Part shown: positions 12,128-23,971 of the stretch, in pieces | Layout of the letters: each line of letters begins with the position of its first letter | How positions within the stretch are numbered: position 1 is the stretch's first letter | DNA from: Fagopyrum homotropicum | Taxonomy: Eukaryota > Streptophyta > Magnoliopsida > Caryophyllales > Polygonaceae | Direction: 5' to 3' | Length of the DNA stretch: 64,000 bases | NCBI GenBank assembly: GCA_033239125.1 | Contig: BSWB01000008.1 | Span: forward strand, 5,238,001-5,302,000 | Made by a program: the position numbers and the translations under genes | Notes under the pieces: model-generated | Databases searched by the model: none | What the model was told of the DNA's origin: nothing | Seen by the model: the letters and a program-made list of their open reading frames with translations, nothing else

Positions 12128-15100
12128 TGTTCGCTCCAAAAGGTGTGTGCAAGCTTTAAATTTATAACCGAGGAAATATGCTTTAAACAAGGATGCGAAC
12201 CCGCAGTGTACGGGCCAATTGTAATAAAAGCAAGAAATTCCAGGGGTCGAACACAAGGACTTAGGCGAAACCAAGCACATAATCGGTTGTCAAATAATGC
12301 AGTTAATCAAAGTATTCAAAGTAATCAAAGATGATATAAGTCAAATAAGATGAAATGCGGATTCTAGAGATTAAAGCATCTGGTTGTGGTTCAAACTCAA
12401 GATCTAAGGATATAGCAGACAAAGCTGAGATTTTGCAAAGGGAAGGTGTTTCTAAGATGAGAATAAATCACCGGCTAAGTCTCACTACTCACTATCCCGA
12501 ATCATAATTCCTATTACCGGGTAAGTCGCAAGGAACTAAAGTAACGAACTATAACCTCAAACTAACACGCCAACCAAGTGGATAGAATCAAACTTTACCG
12601 GGTAAGTTTCAGGCTAACTCTCAAGATTGGAATGGAAGCACACTCAAACCCCAATAAAGGATAAACCTCTATTACCTATTGCTTATGATCTTAGGTAAAC
12701 AAGCAAAGGAATCACCAGGTAAGTCTCATCCTAGGCTTGCATTGAACCAGGAAAGGATTAACAAGGATAGGGTGTTCGCTCCAAACGGTGTGTGCACGCT
12801 TTAAATTTATAACCCTAGACGTAAGCTTAAAACAAGGATGCGAACCCGCAGTGTACGGGTCAATCGTAGTAAAAAGCAAGGAATTCCAGGGGTCGATCAC
12901 AGGGACTTAGTGAAACAAAGTCCAATTACGGTATGCTTTAGCAATCACTAACCACAAAGAAATTAAAACAATCAAAGATGATAAAAGTCAATAAAGGAAA
13001 TATGCAATTCTAGGGATTAAAGCATCTAGTTGTGGTTCCAACTCAAGATCTAAAGATAAGCGGACAAAGCTGAGATTTTTGCATAGGGAAGGTGTTACTA
13101 AAGTGGAATAGATCACCGGGTAAGTCTCACTACTCACTAATCCCAAACCGTAACTCCTATTACCGGGTAAGTCTCAAGGAATTAAGATAAAGAACTATAA
13201 CCTCAAACTAACACTCCAACTAAGGGAATAGAATCAACCTTTACCGGGTAAGTCTTAGGCTAACTCACAAAGATGGGATGAAAGCACACTCAAACCCCAA
13301 TAAAGGATAAACCTTTATTACCTACACTTATGATCTTAGGTAAACAAACTAAGGAATTACCGGGTAAGTCTCATCCTAGGCTTGCATTGAACCAGGAAAG
13401 GTGTAATAAGGATAGGATTTGGCAAACTCTAACACTTAACTCTTAGTTTCGGATCAGATAAGTCACCTCGGTCAGCCAAATTCCACCCCGGCCGAGATGT
13501 TCATCGACTGAGCGAGATGCTTAGGGTTAAGGTAAAGACTCGAACTTTCAGGGTCCTACTGTGATTAAGATCATTCTATCATTTTTTTTCCCACAACCTT
13601 CAGCCAATCACCCTAGAATCACACAAAGAAATTAGCCACTCATTATCATGAAAGCAATAATCAAATATATGGGAAGAAAATGAATATTTGAATAAGAAGA
13701 ATTTAATGGAAAGACTTCAATAACTAAATCAAATATCACAACAAAGCGTTCCTTGGATAGAAATCCAACAAGGCAAGACAACAAGGAAGGGAATCTAAGA
13801 TAATCTTACAAAATCCCTTCAAAAGCTATAAAAGCTACAATCTTCCTTCTTCAACCTTCAAAAAGGTTCTTCAAATCTCCCAACTGGAGTATGGCTGCTA
13901 TGTGTATTAGGTGTAAGCGAGATGATAGCGGATGTCGGATTTGTGGGAAATCCGACCCTTTTTATAGGAAAATTACTCTCCAAAGATAAGATATCTTAGA
14001 AAGATCTCTTCCCATAAAAATAGGTAAAATATATGATCTAGCATATCTTCTTCCTTCCAGGAGCCAAGCCCAAAAATATAAGATCTCTTTCCAAAGATAA
14101 AAGATCTCAGCCAAGAATGAAATATTCTCGCCGCGTCCCAGGTGTTCGCCTCGGTCGAGTCGACTTATCTGGATCACCTCGGTCGAGGTGACTCTGTGGT
14201 CAACCGAGGTGAATCACAACTGAATGTGAAATCTCTCGAATCTGGTCTAAAGTGAATCTTTAATCCATGGCTATGCTTCCTGGATGTTTCCTTATGTTCC
14301 TGAATGTAGCTCCAATGACTCCATAGCTCCTTTTGCTCCTTTTTGATGCAAAACGTGCCATTTTACCTACGATTACAACAAAACTAGGTGTAGACCTCGA
14401 TTCCCGCAAAGGTAGATGAAATGGTAATATAATCACATAATATACATACAAACATGCAGATTATTGAAGATAAAACATCCAAACAAACCCCAAAATATAG
14501 ACTATAATTCATGCTATCATAGGGTTAGGCAAAGTGGATCTTAACTTAGAAAGGAATTAGGAAAACGTTCACTCGGTCAGACAGAATCCACCCCAGCCGA
14601 GGTGTTCATCGACTGAGCGAGGTGTTCGTCGGTTAAGATAAAGGCTCGAGCTTTCAAGGTCCAGCTGGGATTAAGATCATTCTATCATCGTCTTTCCCAC
14701 AAATTTCATCCAATCACCCTAGAATCGTAAAAGAAACTTAGCCAACAATCATCATGATAACAATAATTAACTTTATAAAGAAGGAATCAATAATCAAACA
14801 AGAAGACTTTAATAAAAAGACTTCAATAACTGAATCCAATATGTGACAAATCAGTATTTTCAAGTCACAAATAAACAAGAACAACCAACCAAAAGTAGCC
14901 TAGAGAAATCTCACAAAACTTCCTTCAAAGGCTAACTTCAACAAGGAATCCTTCCTTCTTCCTTCAACTCCGAAGGGAAATCTTCTGCAATTGCAGGACT
15001 TTGGATGCAGCCGGTGTCAAAACACGTGCTAAGCATGGATTGAATTTGTGGAAAATCCAACCCTTTATATAGGAAAAGTATCTTCCAAAGATAAATATCT

Positions 15101-15433
15101 TAAAAGATCTTTTCCTATAAAATATATCCAAATAAATCAGCTGAATATCTTTTCTTCCTTCCAGAAATCCAGCCCAAAAATAAGATATCTTCTTTCCATA
15201 ATTAAAAGATCTCGGCCAAAAAATATATCATCTCGCCGGCGACAAGGTATCCACCTCGGTCGGGGCGCTCATCAAAATCACCTCGGTCGAGGTGGTACTG
15301 TAGTAGACCTCGATTCCCGTAAAGGTAGATGAAATAGCAATATAATCACAGAATGTATGCTCATACATGCAGATTTAATGAAGATAAAACGCCTAAACCG
15401 ATCTCAAAACATAGACTATAATACATGCTATCA
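12128..15433 (-). repeat. 5' LTR of Ath1-A, split by a solo LTR
   Basis: Edges are TGTTCGCTCC on the left and ATGCTATCA on the right, matching those of Ath1-D. The LTR is in two parts, 12128-12772 and 14525-15433 (about 1,554 bp), separated by a solo LTR of the same family. Chr2-E coding sequence resumes at 15434. Inverted-repeat copies lie at 14570-14630 and 15250-15294. Confidence 0.87.
12773..14519 (-). repeat. Solo LTR of Ath1 family (TSD TAGGG)
   Basis: A complete 1,747-bp Ath1 LTR with no internal region, in the same orientation as its host LTR. The 5-bp direct repeat TAGGG flanks it at 12768-12772 and 14520-14524, showing a real insertion followed by LTR-LTR recombination. A TATA box (minus, TATAAAA) is near 13959-13965. 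It keeps four copies of the TTACCGGGTAAGTCT motif and the full inverted repeat at 14175-14190. Confidence 0.92.
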
Positions 15434-16909
15434 TGGAGTTACTCAAGGATTATGATTGCACTCTGGAGTACCATCCAGAAAAGGCGAATGTGGTACCCGA
15501 TGCTCTTAGCAGAAAGAGCAGTGATCAGAGAAGTGAGGTCAACTACAAAGTTTAGAATTTGTTAGCTCTTAGAGTTATGAGAGTAGAGATGGATGTGAGA
15601 GGATCTGAGCTGATAGCAAACATTCAGGTTAGACCTTTGATTCTTGACGAGATTTCAACTAGACAAGATGAGGATGCTACATTGAAGAAGTTGAAGGCTA
15701 AAGTGGGAGATACTACCAATACACACTTCTAGTTGCCTGATCAAGGAGTGTTACACAGAGTACACGGATATACGTGCCAAATATTGAGGAGTTAAAGAAG
15801 AAGATAGTTGAAGACGCACATTCCTCGAGGTATTCCATGCATCCGGGGAGTACGAAGATGTTAATGACATGAGGAATATCTATTGGTGGCCTAGGATGAG
15901 ACGAGAGGTAGCTGATTTTGTGGCTCAATGTCTAGTGTGTCAACAAGTGAAGGCTGAACACCAAGCTCAATGTCTAGCTGATTTTGGATGAGCTGGCAGA
16001 GTTGTATGTAAAAGAGATTATTCGACTACACGGAGTCCCTGTATCGATTGTATCTGATAGAGATCCAAGGTTTACATCACATTTTTGGGGAAGTCTGCAA
16101 AATGCCTTAGGTACAAGATTGCATTTCAGTACGACATTCCATCCTCAGACAGACGGACAATCATAGAGGACGATTCAGACCTTGGAGGAGATGTTTAGAT
16201 CTTGTATTTGGGAGCTTAAAGGTAAGTGAGATTCTACCTGCCATTGCTCGAATTTGCGTATAATAATAGTTTCCATTCGAGTATTGGCATGGCTCCTTAC
16301 GAGGCCTTGTATGGAAGGAAGTGTCGCACACCTATATGTTGGGATATTGAGGGCATGCGACAACTAGAGGGTCCTGAACTTGTACAACAGACAACAAATA
16401 AAGTCCAAGTAGTAAAGTAATACTTGAAAGCAACACTAGATCGTCACAAGAGCTACTTTGATCGCCATAGACGAGAGATGACATATGAGATAGGTGATAG
16501 AGTGTTTTTGAAGGTATCTCCTTGGAGGGGGGTTATGAGATTTGGTAGGCATGAGAAGTTAGCACCGAGATACATTGGTCCATACGATAACTTATAGAAG
16601 ATCGGGCCACTTGCGTATAGGTTGGCGTTACCACCTGAGTTATCAAGATTGCATGACGTGTTCTACGTATCGGTGCTACGGAGGTATAGCTCAGATCCTA
16701 TTCATATCATTCCCGAACCTGAGATAGAAGTATCTGAGAACTTGTCCTACCCAGAAGAACCAGTCGAGGTTTTAGGCAGGCAAGTTCGAAGATTGAGAAA
16801 CAAGGAGATGCCGATGGTGAAGGTCAGATGGGGACATCATTCAGCTCGAGAGGCTACATGGGAGACCGAGCGAGATATGAGAGCTAGATACCCCTATATT
16901 TTTGAGTAA
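15434..16909 (+). pseudogene. Chr2-E1: RNase H end, integrase, chromodomain
   Basis: Plus-strand chromovirus pol fragment whose upstream part is displaced by Ath1-A. It opens with the end of RNase H (YHPEKANVV, then DALSRK), continues with a frameshifted zinc region, then the integrase core from 15984 (SDRDPRFTSHFW; FHPQTDGQS). Compared with E2, about 50 residues carrying the first catalytic Asp are deleted near 15970. The final part (16622-16909) is a chromodomain (VRRLRNKEMPMVKVRWGHH, then ATWETE). Several stops interrupt the frame. The family function is integration, with the chromodomain directing it to chromatin; this copy is dead. Confidence 0.88.
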
Positions 16910-16983
16910 AAACCTCGAAAATTTTGTGATCTGGCCGTATGGTACATTGATATATCTACGAGTTTGGTTCTACGTCGTTTCTT

Positions 16984-17023
16984 AAATTTCGGGACGAAAT
17001 TTTTTTTAAAAGTGGGAGATATT
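16984..17023 (+). promoter_or_regulatory. Hairpin plus polypurine tract of Chr2-E
   Basis: Arms AAATTTCG and CGAAATTT around GGA (16984-17002) are followed by the purine tract AAAAGTGGGAGAT just before the LTR at 17024. The same hairpin with one swapped base pair precedes the LTRs of Chr3-F and Chr4-B. Confidence 0.75.
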
Positions 17024-17437
17024 TGTAACAGTCAAAAATCGAAGATGGCCTAATCGGAAATTTCAAGGAATTAAAATCGTTTTAACAAGAGATACCTCTC
17101 GAGGTAAACCGCTCCTAGATGATATTACCCCCTGGTGTTATTTGGAGCATTTGGGAGCTTCAATTAATAAAAATTTAGTTGAGAGAAATGATCAGGACAT
17201 CAGACATGTCCTAGATATGAAATAACATGGAAAGACAAAACGACAAAAAGAGTCTCTATTTCGTTTCTTAGCGGCTAAGAAAGACGGCTTAGGAATACGC
17301 ATTTTCTGAGGTAGTTGCGGAATAATTATTCATACAATATTTCAGATTTATTATTTCAATTTCGAGAAGTTTGGAGAAGGGTGCTTAAACCGCATTCGGA
17401 TCGGTGAAAGGATAATTATCAACTTCGCTAAAGGATA

Positions 17438-20400
17438 TGTAACACTCCAAATCCGCGGGACTCGGGGCGCTACGGGTTGGGACCTCACAATGGGTCCCGA
17501 CCCTTAGCTTGACAACAATTTTACCGGATCTTGCAACAAGGCACAAATATAGGCCAAAACCGAAATACATTTTATGTAATGTAAGAAAACCCAAAAGAAA
17601 ACAAACAACGGACTTCAGCCGAAAACAACTACAAAGACCAAACTCCATACATGCGGCATACAATAATACAATATACAAAACTCCAAACGTGACTCCAAAC
17701 AAAACCCTTCCTAAAATGTACGGCCCCCGGCTGCCCACCCTTCCGGATCTCTCGGAGCATGCCTAACCTGCAAGGCAAACTACAACATTTGGTATAAAAC
17801 CGTTAGCTCACATTCGAAGCATTAGAATTAAAGGGAAAGGCACAAACACAATTAATTCAAACATAGTCACACAACATACTCAAAGCACACAAATCCGGTT
17901 TATTATCTTTATTTATTAAGTCATATCCCGTTCTAGTTCAACTTCTTTTGTGACACGAGAATCCTCCAAAACTCGCCTCGGTCCCTTCTTCCGGCAATGG
18001 AACGGTCGGATGCCTCCGACCGTCTAACCAGCACGGGCTAGTCGCCGAGATCCCCCTAGCTCTCACGGGGAGCCAGACAGTGATGTCACCGCCCGTTATC
18101 ATAAACTTGGGCCAAATAATATAAAGGTCGGTAATCCTATTTCCGGTTTAGTTGTTATAAATAATAAACACACACCACCCAACACACAATAATGCTAATA
18201 CAAAGAATACGAGCTAAGTAAGTCCGGAGACTTACCTCGTCATCACACTCAACTCACAACACTCTCGCTTCCTTAGGGGAGGAAGACCATAACCTGCTCA
18301 CAAGAAGATAACTATATCAAAAACAACACTCTCAGAATAGAAGTCTAAGACTTCTATACAAATGGTCAACACAAGACCATTTGACTCTCAATTCTAGGAC
18401 CGCATCCTAGAATCCCTCATGCTCACATCACACTCAACAAGCTAGACGTCCTAAGACTTCTAAACCCTCGGATCTTGCAAGATCATAACTCACACACCAC
18501 TAGGATAGGCCAAACCTAAACTCCAAAATTCGACAAGATCATACAACCCCACCTCGAGCCTCAAAACGCTCACAAGATCAACCATATAACTTAAAGTCTT
18601 ATAACAACCTCACAAGATAACCAACACCTCAAGCTTAGAATCAACATCAATTCATGAAGCTATATCAAATCCTCGAAACTCACCTAAGGTTCAAAGCCAC
18701 TACTTGGCATTAACTCTAAGTTATGCTAGATCCATCCTAGCATGATACTAAAACTTAACATAACTAGATCGAGGGAAAAGAATACTCACACGACGTCAAA
18801 AGACGGAAGTCGTTCAACGGATGTCGACTTGGACTCGTTAGGCCTTTATCGGGGCGCTTCCGAACCTAGCACCAAACTAAACAAATTTAGCTTATAAGCT
18901 AAATTTGAACGGAATATATAACTTATATAAAATCTAAGGTAAAACCCGTTTCCAAAACCAAGGTTAAAAACCGCTTAGATATTTTCCGGGACAAATTATA
19001 CATTTATATACACGTAGGTCATAATATATAAACAAAATATAAACTATAAGAATAAAACCCGTTATAAAGCTTTGGTTGAAAGTCCGTAAAAACATTTTCC
19101 GGGCAACCCATGAAATTCCATAAACTTGGGATATATTCCGTAAATAAAACCTTGGGCCAAAATCTGTAAATAGTTTCTGTGAGGGCATAATTGCAGAAAG
19201 CATAAACCTGGGCCATATACTGAAAATGAGAAACATGAGTAAATATTGTAATTACATATAAACAGAGGGGCCCTCGTGCAAAAACCCAAAAGGGTTTCTT
19301 TCTTTCTGCTTGGACAAAACGCAAGGCTGGGAAGGGAATGCAGCAGCAGCGCCGGCGGCATGGCGTTCCAGAGGTGGCAAGGCAGGTTCCGAAAGGCGCG
19401 GACGCTGGCGGCTCTCCCGGTGGTGGGGAGCATAGGCGGAGCTCCGGCGAGGAGAAGACGGGGCAGAGCTCCATTGATAGGTCCGGAACGAGGTAGGGAG
19501 AAACAGGGAGAAGACTCGATCGATGTGCCTGGTTCCAAAGGTCTTCTTCCCCGGTGCTATCAATGGCGGTTTCTCCGGCTGGTTCAGGGAGGCGGCAATG
19601 GCTCCCTTCTCCGGTCGATCGAAGGTGGAGGCACGCCCTATTCAGCGGTTCGACAGAGGCTTCTCCGGTGAAGGAAGAAGGCAACGCGGAATCCCGGCGT
19701 CGATTCTGCAGCGGATGGGTCTTCCCGTGGCGGCTGCACTGGAGTTCCGGCGTCAGTTGCTCCCACCTGGTGGCTGTAGAGGAAAAAGGCAGTGCAGAGG
19801 AGGGATGACTACACTGGTGGTGGCAAACGCTCCGGCAAGGGCTCCAGGCGGTAGGGCCATCGAGGCGGCAGGGAAGACAACACAAGGCGGCGGCTAGGGC
19901 TTCCTGGTGGAGCTCCGGTGGACGAAGGCATGAAGGTCTCCGGCAAGGCGATGCAAAGGCATCTCATCTCGGTGGTAGGCAGTTTTGATTTCCGGTGGTG
20001 CGAGGAGAGAGAGACGAACGGCAAGGGAGATAGGCTCGACAAAGGAGGTGTGGGAGGGCTGAGGAGCACGAGTGAGAGTGAGAGTGAGAGTTGAGAGCTG
20101 CTCAGGAGTGGTCATAGGAGAGTATAGAGAGTTGGAGAGATGAGAATCAAAGAGATGAGGAGTCTAAGAGGAGGGAGGTAACGTGAGAAGTCAAAAACAG
20201 ACAATAGTTGGCTAGTGTAGAACCAAAGGCTAGGGATCTAGGATGGGCGGGAGAAGCTACGGCACATCACAGGCTAAGATGCCATGATTGCAAGGGAAGA
20301 GGCACGGGAGAATTAAAAAAAAAAAACAAACAAACAAAATAAATGAAAATAAAATTAATAAAAACTCGATCGGAAAACTAATCGGAATGGGATCTTCGAC

Positions 20401-20567
20401 TTGGAAACTTTTCCGAGAATAATATACGAAAAATATATGTATAAATATATATTAACATAGTCATAAACTTTAATTTTACAACTGAAAATACTCGTAAACT
20501 ATTAAAGTATTGATAAAATCCGGAAAAAATAAATATCACAAACGCGCCTAAAAAGTGGGGTTTTACA
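17438..20567 (-). repeat. Solo LTR of a Chr1-like family (TSD GGATA)
   Basis: A 3,130-bp LTR starting TGTAACACTCC and ending GGGGTTTTACA, similar to the Chr1 LTR through the first few hundred bases, with the same polarity. Perfect 5-bp repeats GGATA flank it at 17433-17437 and 20568-20572. Like Chr1 it has a GC-rich block (about 19310-19920) with long chance frames on the minus strand. Those frames do not match the ones in Chr1, so no protein is called. Confidence 0.9.
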
Positions 20568-20586
20568 GGATAATTATCGTCTTCGC

Positions 20587-20594
20587 TATAAATA
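20587..20594 (+). promoter_or_regulatory. TATA box of the Chr2-E LTR
   Basis: TATAAATA in the plus orientation within the LTR, followed by a C/T-rich stretch (20630-20750) typical of a start-site region. Confidence 0.5.
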
Positions 20595-21692
20595 GCGGAA
20601 ATATCGTTTATTAATTTATTTCTTTTCACATTTCTTCGTAAAAGCTCTAAATTCTCTCTACCTTCAAACTTAGATCTACTCTCCGTTTCTTATCCGATTT
20701 CAAATCCGTTTTTGTTTTTGGATTCCTCTCTTCATTCTCTTCATTTTGGTACCAAGTTTATACGTTTTCGAGCAAGTGAAGAACTGGTCGAGCATATATG
20801 ATACTAGGACGGTTCCTTCACTTAGATTTCGGTTAATTTGATGATGTCCGAGCGTAGCTAGTGTCATTGTGATTCCGAATCTTCTTTCAGATCGTCAATC
20901 GGGTTAGTAACGAATAAGTTATGAATTTATTCGTTTTCCGTATTGCGATTTGGCCTAAATTGACCTTTGGCTTGTCAAAATGGATGATTGGAAATTCCAT
21001 TATGCTCGTTTCATTATTTTGGTGATTATAGGTTGTTTGTTTGATGAGATTTGATGAGAGGTGAGTTCAGAAATTGTTTGCGGGCAAAACGTTATTTTGG
21101 CAAAATTTAATTAATTAATTGAAGGTGAATTAATTAAATTGGGATTATAGAAAAGAATTATTAGATTAAATTCAATGGAATGAATTTAACTGGTGTTTAA
21201 ATCGAGAAGTTTAATACGAGGAATATGATATTCTCAATAGGTGTTGTTGAAGGTTTTGGTCTAACTATAGATTAATTGCTTTGTGAGCGTATCCAAATAC
21301 GAGAAAGGAGGATAGTCCAAGTGGGAAACGGACTTAATAATTTGTTTGCGAGGTTTTATTGTTCTTACTTGTGAGGTAAGTGTATATGAATTACACTTGC
21401 ATAATATATATTATGTATCTAATATGACATTATTTTATGAATGCTCGTACATATATATCTGTTTGTTATGATTGTATGCATGCATATATATATATGAGTG
21501 AGATGATGATGGTGAGGACTTGATATTGTTTATGAAAGCATGCATGATGTACATGATATGATAATGAAAAGGAAGTGATGAAAGAATATAATGAAAGTAT
21601 GAAATTGAGTTATGATATGAAAGTGATAATATAGGATGATAATTGATTAATTAGCCCAACTAGGTCCCGCACGGGTTTCCGGGGGACGAGGT

Positions 21693-21818
21693 CGCTACCT
21701 GATCTACAGGGGGCCTCAAGATGAGATAGATAGTCTGATATTGCAACCTGATCTACAAGGGGTCTTAGGACAAGATAGCCGAGGTCGCTACCTAATCTAC
21801 AAGGGGCCTACGACACTA
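21693..21818 (+). repeat. Three diverged repeats within the Chr2-E LTR
   Basis: Three copies of a unit around CTACCTGATCTACAAGGGGC occur about 50 bp apart, followed by an A/G-rich stretch (GAAA repeats at 21838-21866). Confidence 0.6.
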
Positions 21819-22496
21819 TCAGGTTGGCCAACCTAAAGAGAAAAGAAAGAAAGAAAGAAAAGAAATATGAAAGCACATGAGAAAATATATCGTATGATCA
21901 GTTGGGGCTAGTTAGTTAATTATCACCTATGCATCGATTGGATCTAGTTCTAGCATGCTATATGTTATGTTATGATTATTCATATGTAATGTGTGATAAC
22001 ATGCTTGAATGTCTATGTGAAAAGTGATATGAATGGTTGTGGAATTAAATGTGAATGTGGATATGTATGTTTGTGCTTTGGAATGTGAGAAAGGGTATAG
22101 AGTGTCCTTTGGGAACGGGATATTAGATACTTATATATATTGGGAGAGTGTGATTTGTATACCCTTACTGAGCTTGTAGATCATTGTTGTTATATCCATA
22201 TTTTCAGTTGCTCAGACTCACCCTGATCGAGGTAAGGACGTTGGACACAAAACCTGGATTTGAGATCATATCAGGTTGGTTGTTATGGGATGCTGCCGCC
22301 TAGGATGTTTTGCGTGGTTTTAAAACAGTGGTGTTTTGTTAAACATGGTTTTATGACATATGTTAGTATGTATATATGTTGTAAATATGGTTGTAAGATA
22401 AAGTTTAATAATTTTACGTTTTCTGCTTTTCCGCTTATTGCTTTAAGCAGGGTTAATTAATTGGAAATAAACTAGAAATGAAATAGGTGTCACATT

Positions 22497-22513
22497 TGGT
22501 TAGTATCGAAGCA
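22497..22513 (+). promoter_or_regulatory. Decayed primer binding site of Chr2-E2
   Basis: Just after the LTR end the sequence TGGTTAGTATCGAAGC resembles the initiator-Met primer site TGGTATCAGAGC with an insertion and a change. It supports reading 22495 onward as a second internal region. Confidence 0.5.
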
Positions 22514-22787
22514 GGGATTTGATTCCTTGGCTTGGGTTGTGGGAAGTTTTCTGAAAAGATTTTGAAAATTTCTTTTTCTTTTAGACGGTGGAGCACAACC
22601 ATGAGGGGTTGACTGAGTTTGTACATGGTTATGGTAGAAATGATCAAGAGGACTCTAAGGTGCCAGTTTAGCCCGTATCACTACCACCATCGGGTATGAC
22701 TGGTGTACCTTATTTAGTGAAATATTTGGGAGAAGTTATACCACCACAGACACAACAGTGTCTCAGGCAGGTATTATTCTAATAAAG

Positions 22788-23223
22788 ATGGACAAGAATT
22801 TCGAGAAGATTCGCCGCCAAGGGGCAAAGTCGTATGAGGGGACTACTGATCCATTAGTAGTGGATGAGTGATTGAGGAACACTGCGTCCATTCTAGATGG
22901 AGCTATCTACGCTAATGAGAGACGTGTACAATATGCTATATCCTTGCTTGAGGGAGCAACTAGAGATGGGATCTGCCTTTTCGATCTATTGATTCCTACA
23001 GATTTGATCTGGTGGAACATGTCTCTAATGGCCTTAGTGTACCACTTGTGATGTCATAGATGATTTCTTGAGAGAGTTGGATGTGATATTAGGTATGGAA
23101 TGGTTATCCACCCATAAATCCTTGATAGACTGTTATGCAAAGGACGTGATTAGGGAGATAGATGGGTTGAGAGAGATGATTTTCACTAGTGAGAGGAATG
23201 TTATTCCTACTTGCCTCATATAT
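22788..23223 (+). pseudogene. Chr2-E2 gag and protease remnants
   Basis: From the ATG at 22788 the frame reads a chromovirus gag N-terminus (RRQGAKSYEGTTDPLVVDE, then a stop, then SLLEGATRDG). After about 22960 it jumps to the end of the protease (ELDVILGMEWLSTHKSLIDC, 23070-23130). The rest of gag, the zinc knuckle and the protease active site are missing, so a large internal deletion has joined them. Confidence 0.75.
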
Positions 23224-23971
23224 GTAGTAACAACTTTTAGATTACTTTGAGAAGGGTGTCAAGCTTATTTGGCTAGTGTGTTAGATTCTACTATTGTTAG
23301 TCTCGGAGTATCTGAGGTGGATGTTGTTAGAGAATTTCCTGACATTTTCCTTGATGATTTACCTGGTTTACCTCCGAGTAGAGAGGTAGACTTCGAGATT
23401 GAGGCATTACCAGGTCCAACACCTATATCAATTGCTCCTTACGGGATGACTCTGTTAAAGCTGAAGGAGTTAAAGAAACAACTAGAGGAGTTACTCGAGA
23501 AAGGTTTTATACGCCCGAGTATTTCTCCTTGAGGTGCACCGGTGCTTTTTGTGAAGAAGAAAGATGGTAGTTTACGATTATGCATAGACTACCGTCAGTA
23601 GTAACAACTTTTAGATTACTTTGAGAAGGGTGTCAAGCTTATTTGGCTAGTGTGTCAGATTCTACTTTTGTTAGTCCCGGAGTATCTAAGGTGGATGTTG
23701 TTAGAGAATTTTCTGACATTTTCCTTGATGATTTACCTGGTTTACCTTCGAGTAGAGAGGTAGACTTCGAGATTGAGGCATTACCAGGTGCAACACCTAT
23801 ATCAATTGCGCCTTACGGGATGGCTCCGCTAGAGCTGAAAGAGTTAAAGAAACAACTAGAGGAGTTACTCGAGAAAGGTTTTATACGCCCAAGTATTTCT
23901 TCTTGGGGTGCACTAGTGATTTTTGTGAAGAAGAAGGACGGTAGTTTACGATTATGCATAGATTACCGTCA
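23224..23971 (+). repeat. 374-bp tandem duplication in the RT N-terminus
   Basis: Two adjacent copies, 23224-23597 and 23598-23971, both run from TAGTAACAACTTTTAG to a CATAGA(C/T)TACCGTCAGTA end. They cover the segment from the protease-RT linker to the RT motif LCIDYRQ. The copies differ at several sites, so the duplication is old or the copies have decayed separately. Confidence 0.9.

Larger units (their letters stand above)
6099..15433 (-). mobile_element. Ath1-A: RT-less Athila element, 5' part
   Basis: Minus-strand Athila copy of the same family as Ath1-D. In its own direction it has a 5' LTR (split by a solo LTR), tRNA-Asp primer site, broken gag, an open protease-integrase frame, a spacer with a TATA box, and a broken env-like ORF cut off by Chr1 at 6098. 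No reverse transcriptase or RNase H lies between protease and integrase. It is inserted in the RNase H of Chr2-E; the right flank starts TGGAG. The left LTR is outside the window, so the TSD cannot be checked. Confidence 0.88.
17024..22494 (+). repeat. Shared LTR of Chr2-E1 and Chr2-E2, split by a solo LTR
   Basis: Starts TGTAACAGTC straight after the E1 polypurine tract and ends GGTGTCACA straight before an E2 primer-site remnant. It therefore serves as 3' LTR of one internal region and 5' LTR of the next. It is in two parts (17024-17437 and 20573-22494, about 2,336 bp) around a foreign solo LTR. Parts of 20570-21060 and 17130-17437 match, in reverse, the Chr3-F LTR, so the families are related. 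No gene is seen in it. Confidence 0.8.

Noticed and set aside
19019..19885. Minus-strand frame of 288 codons in the solo LTR
   Set aside because: Same reason: GC-rich LTR sequence, overlapping frames of similar length in other phases, and no conservation with Chr1.
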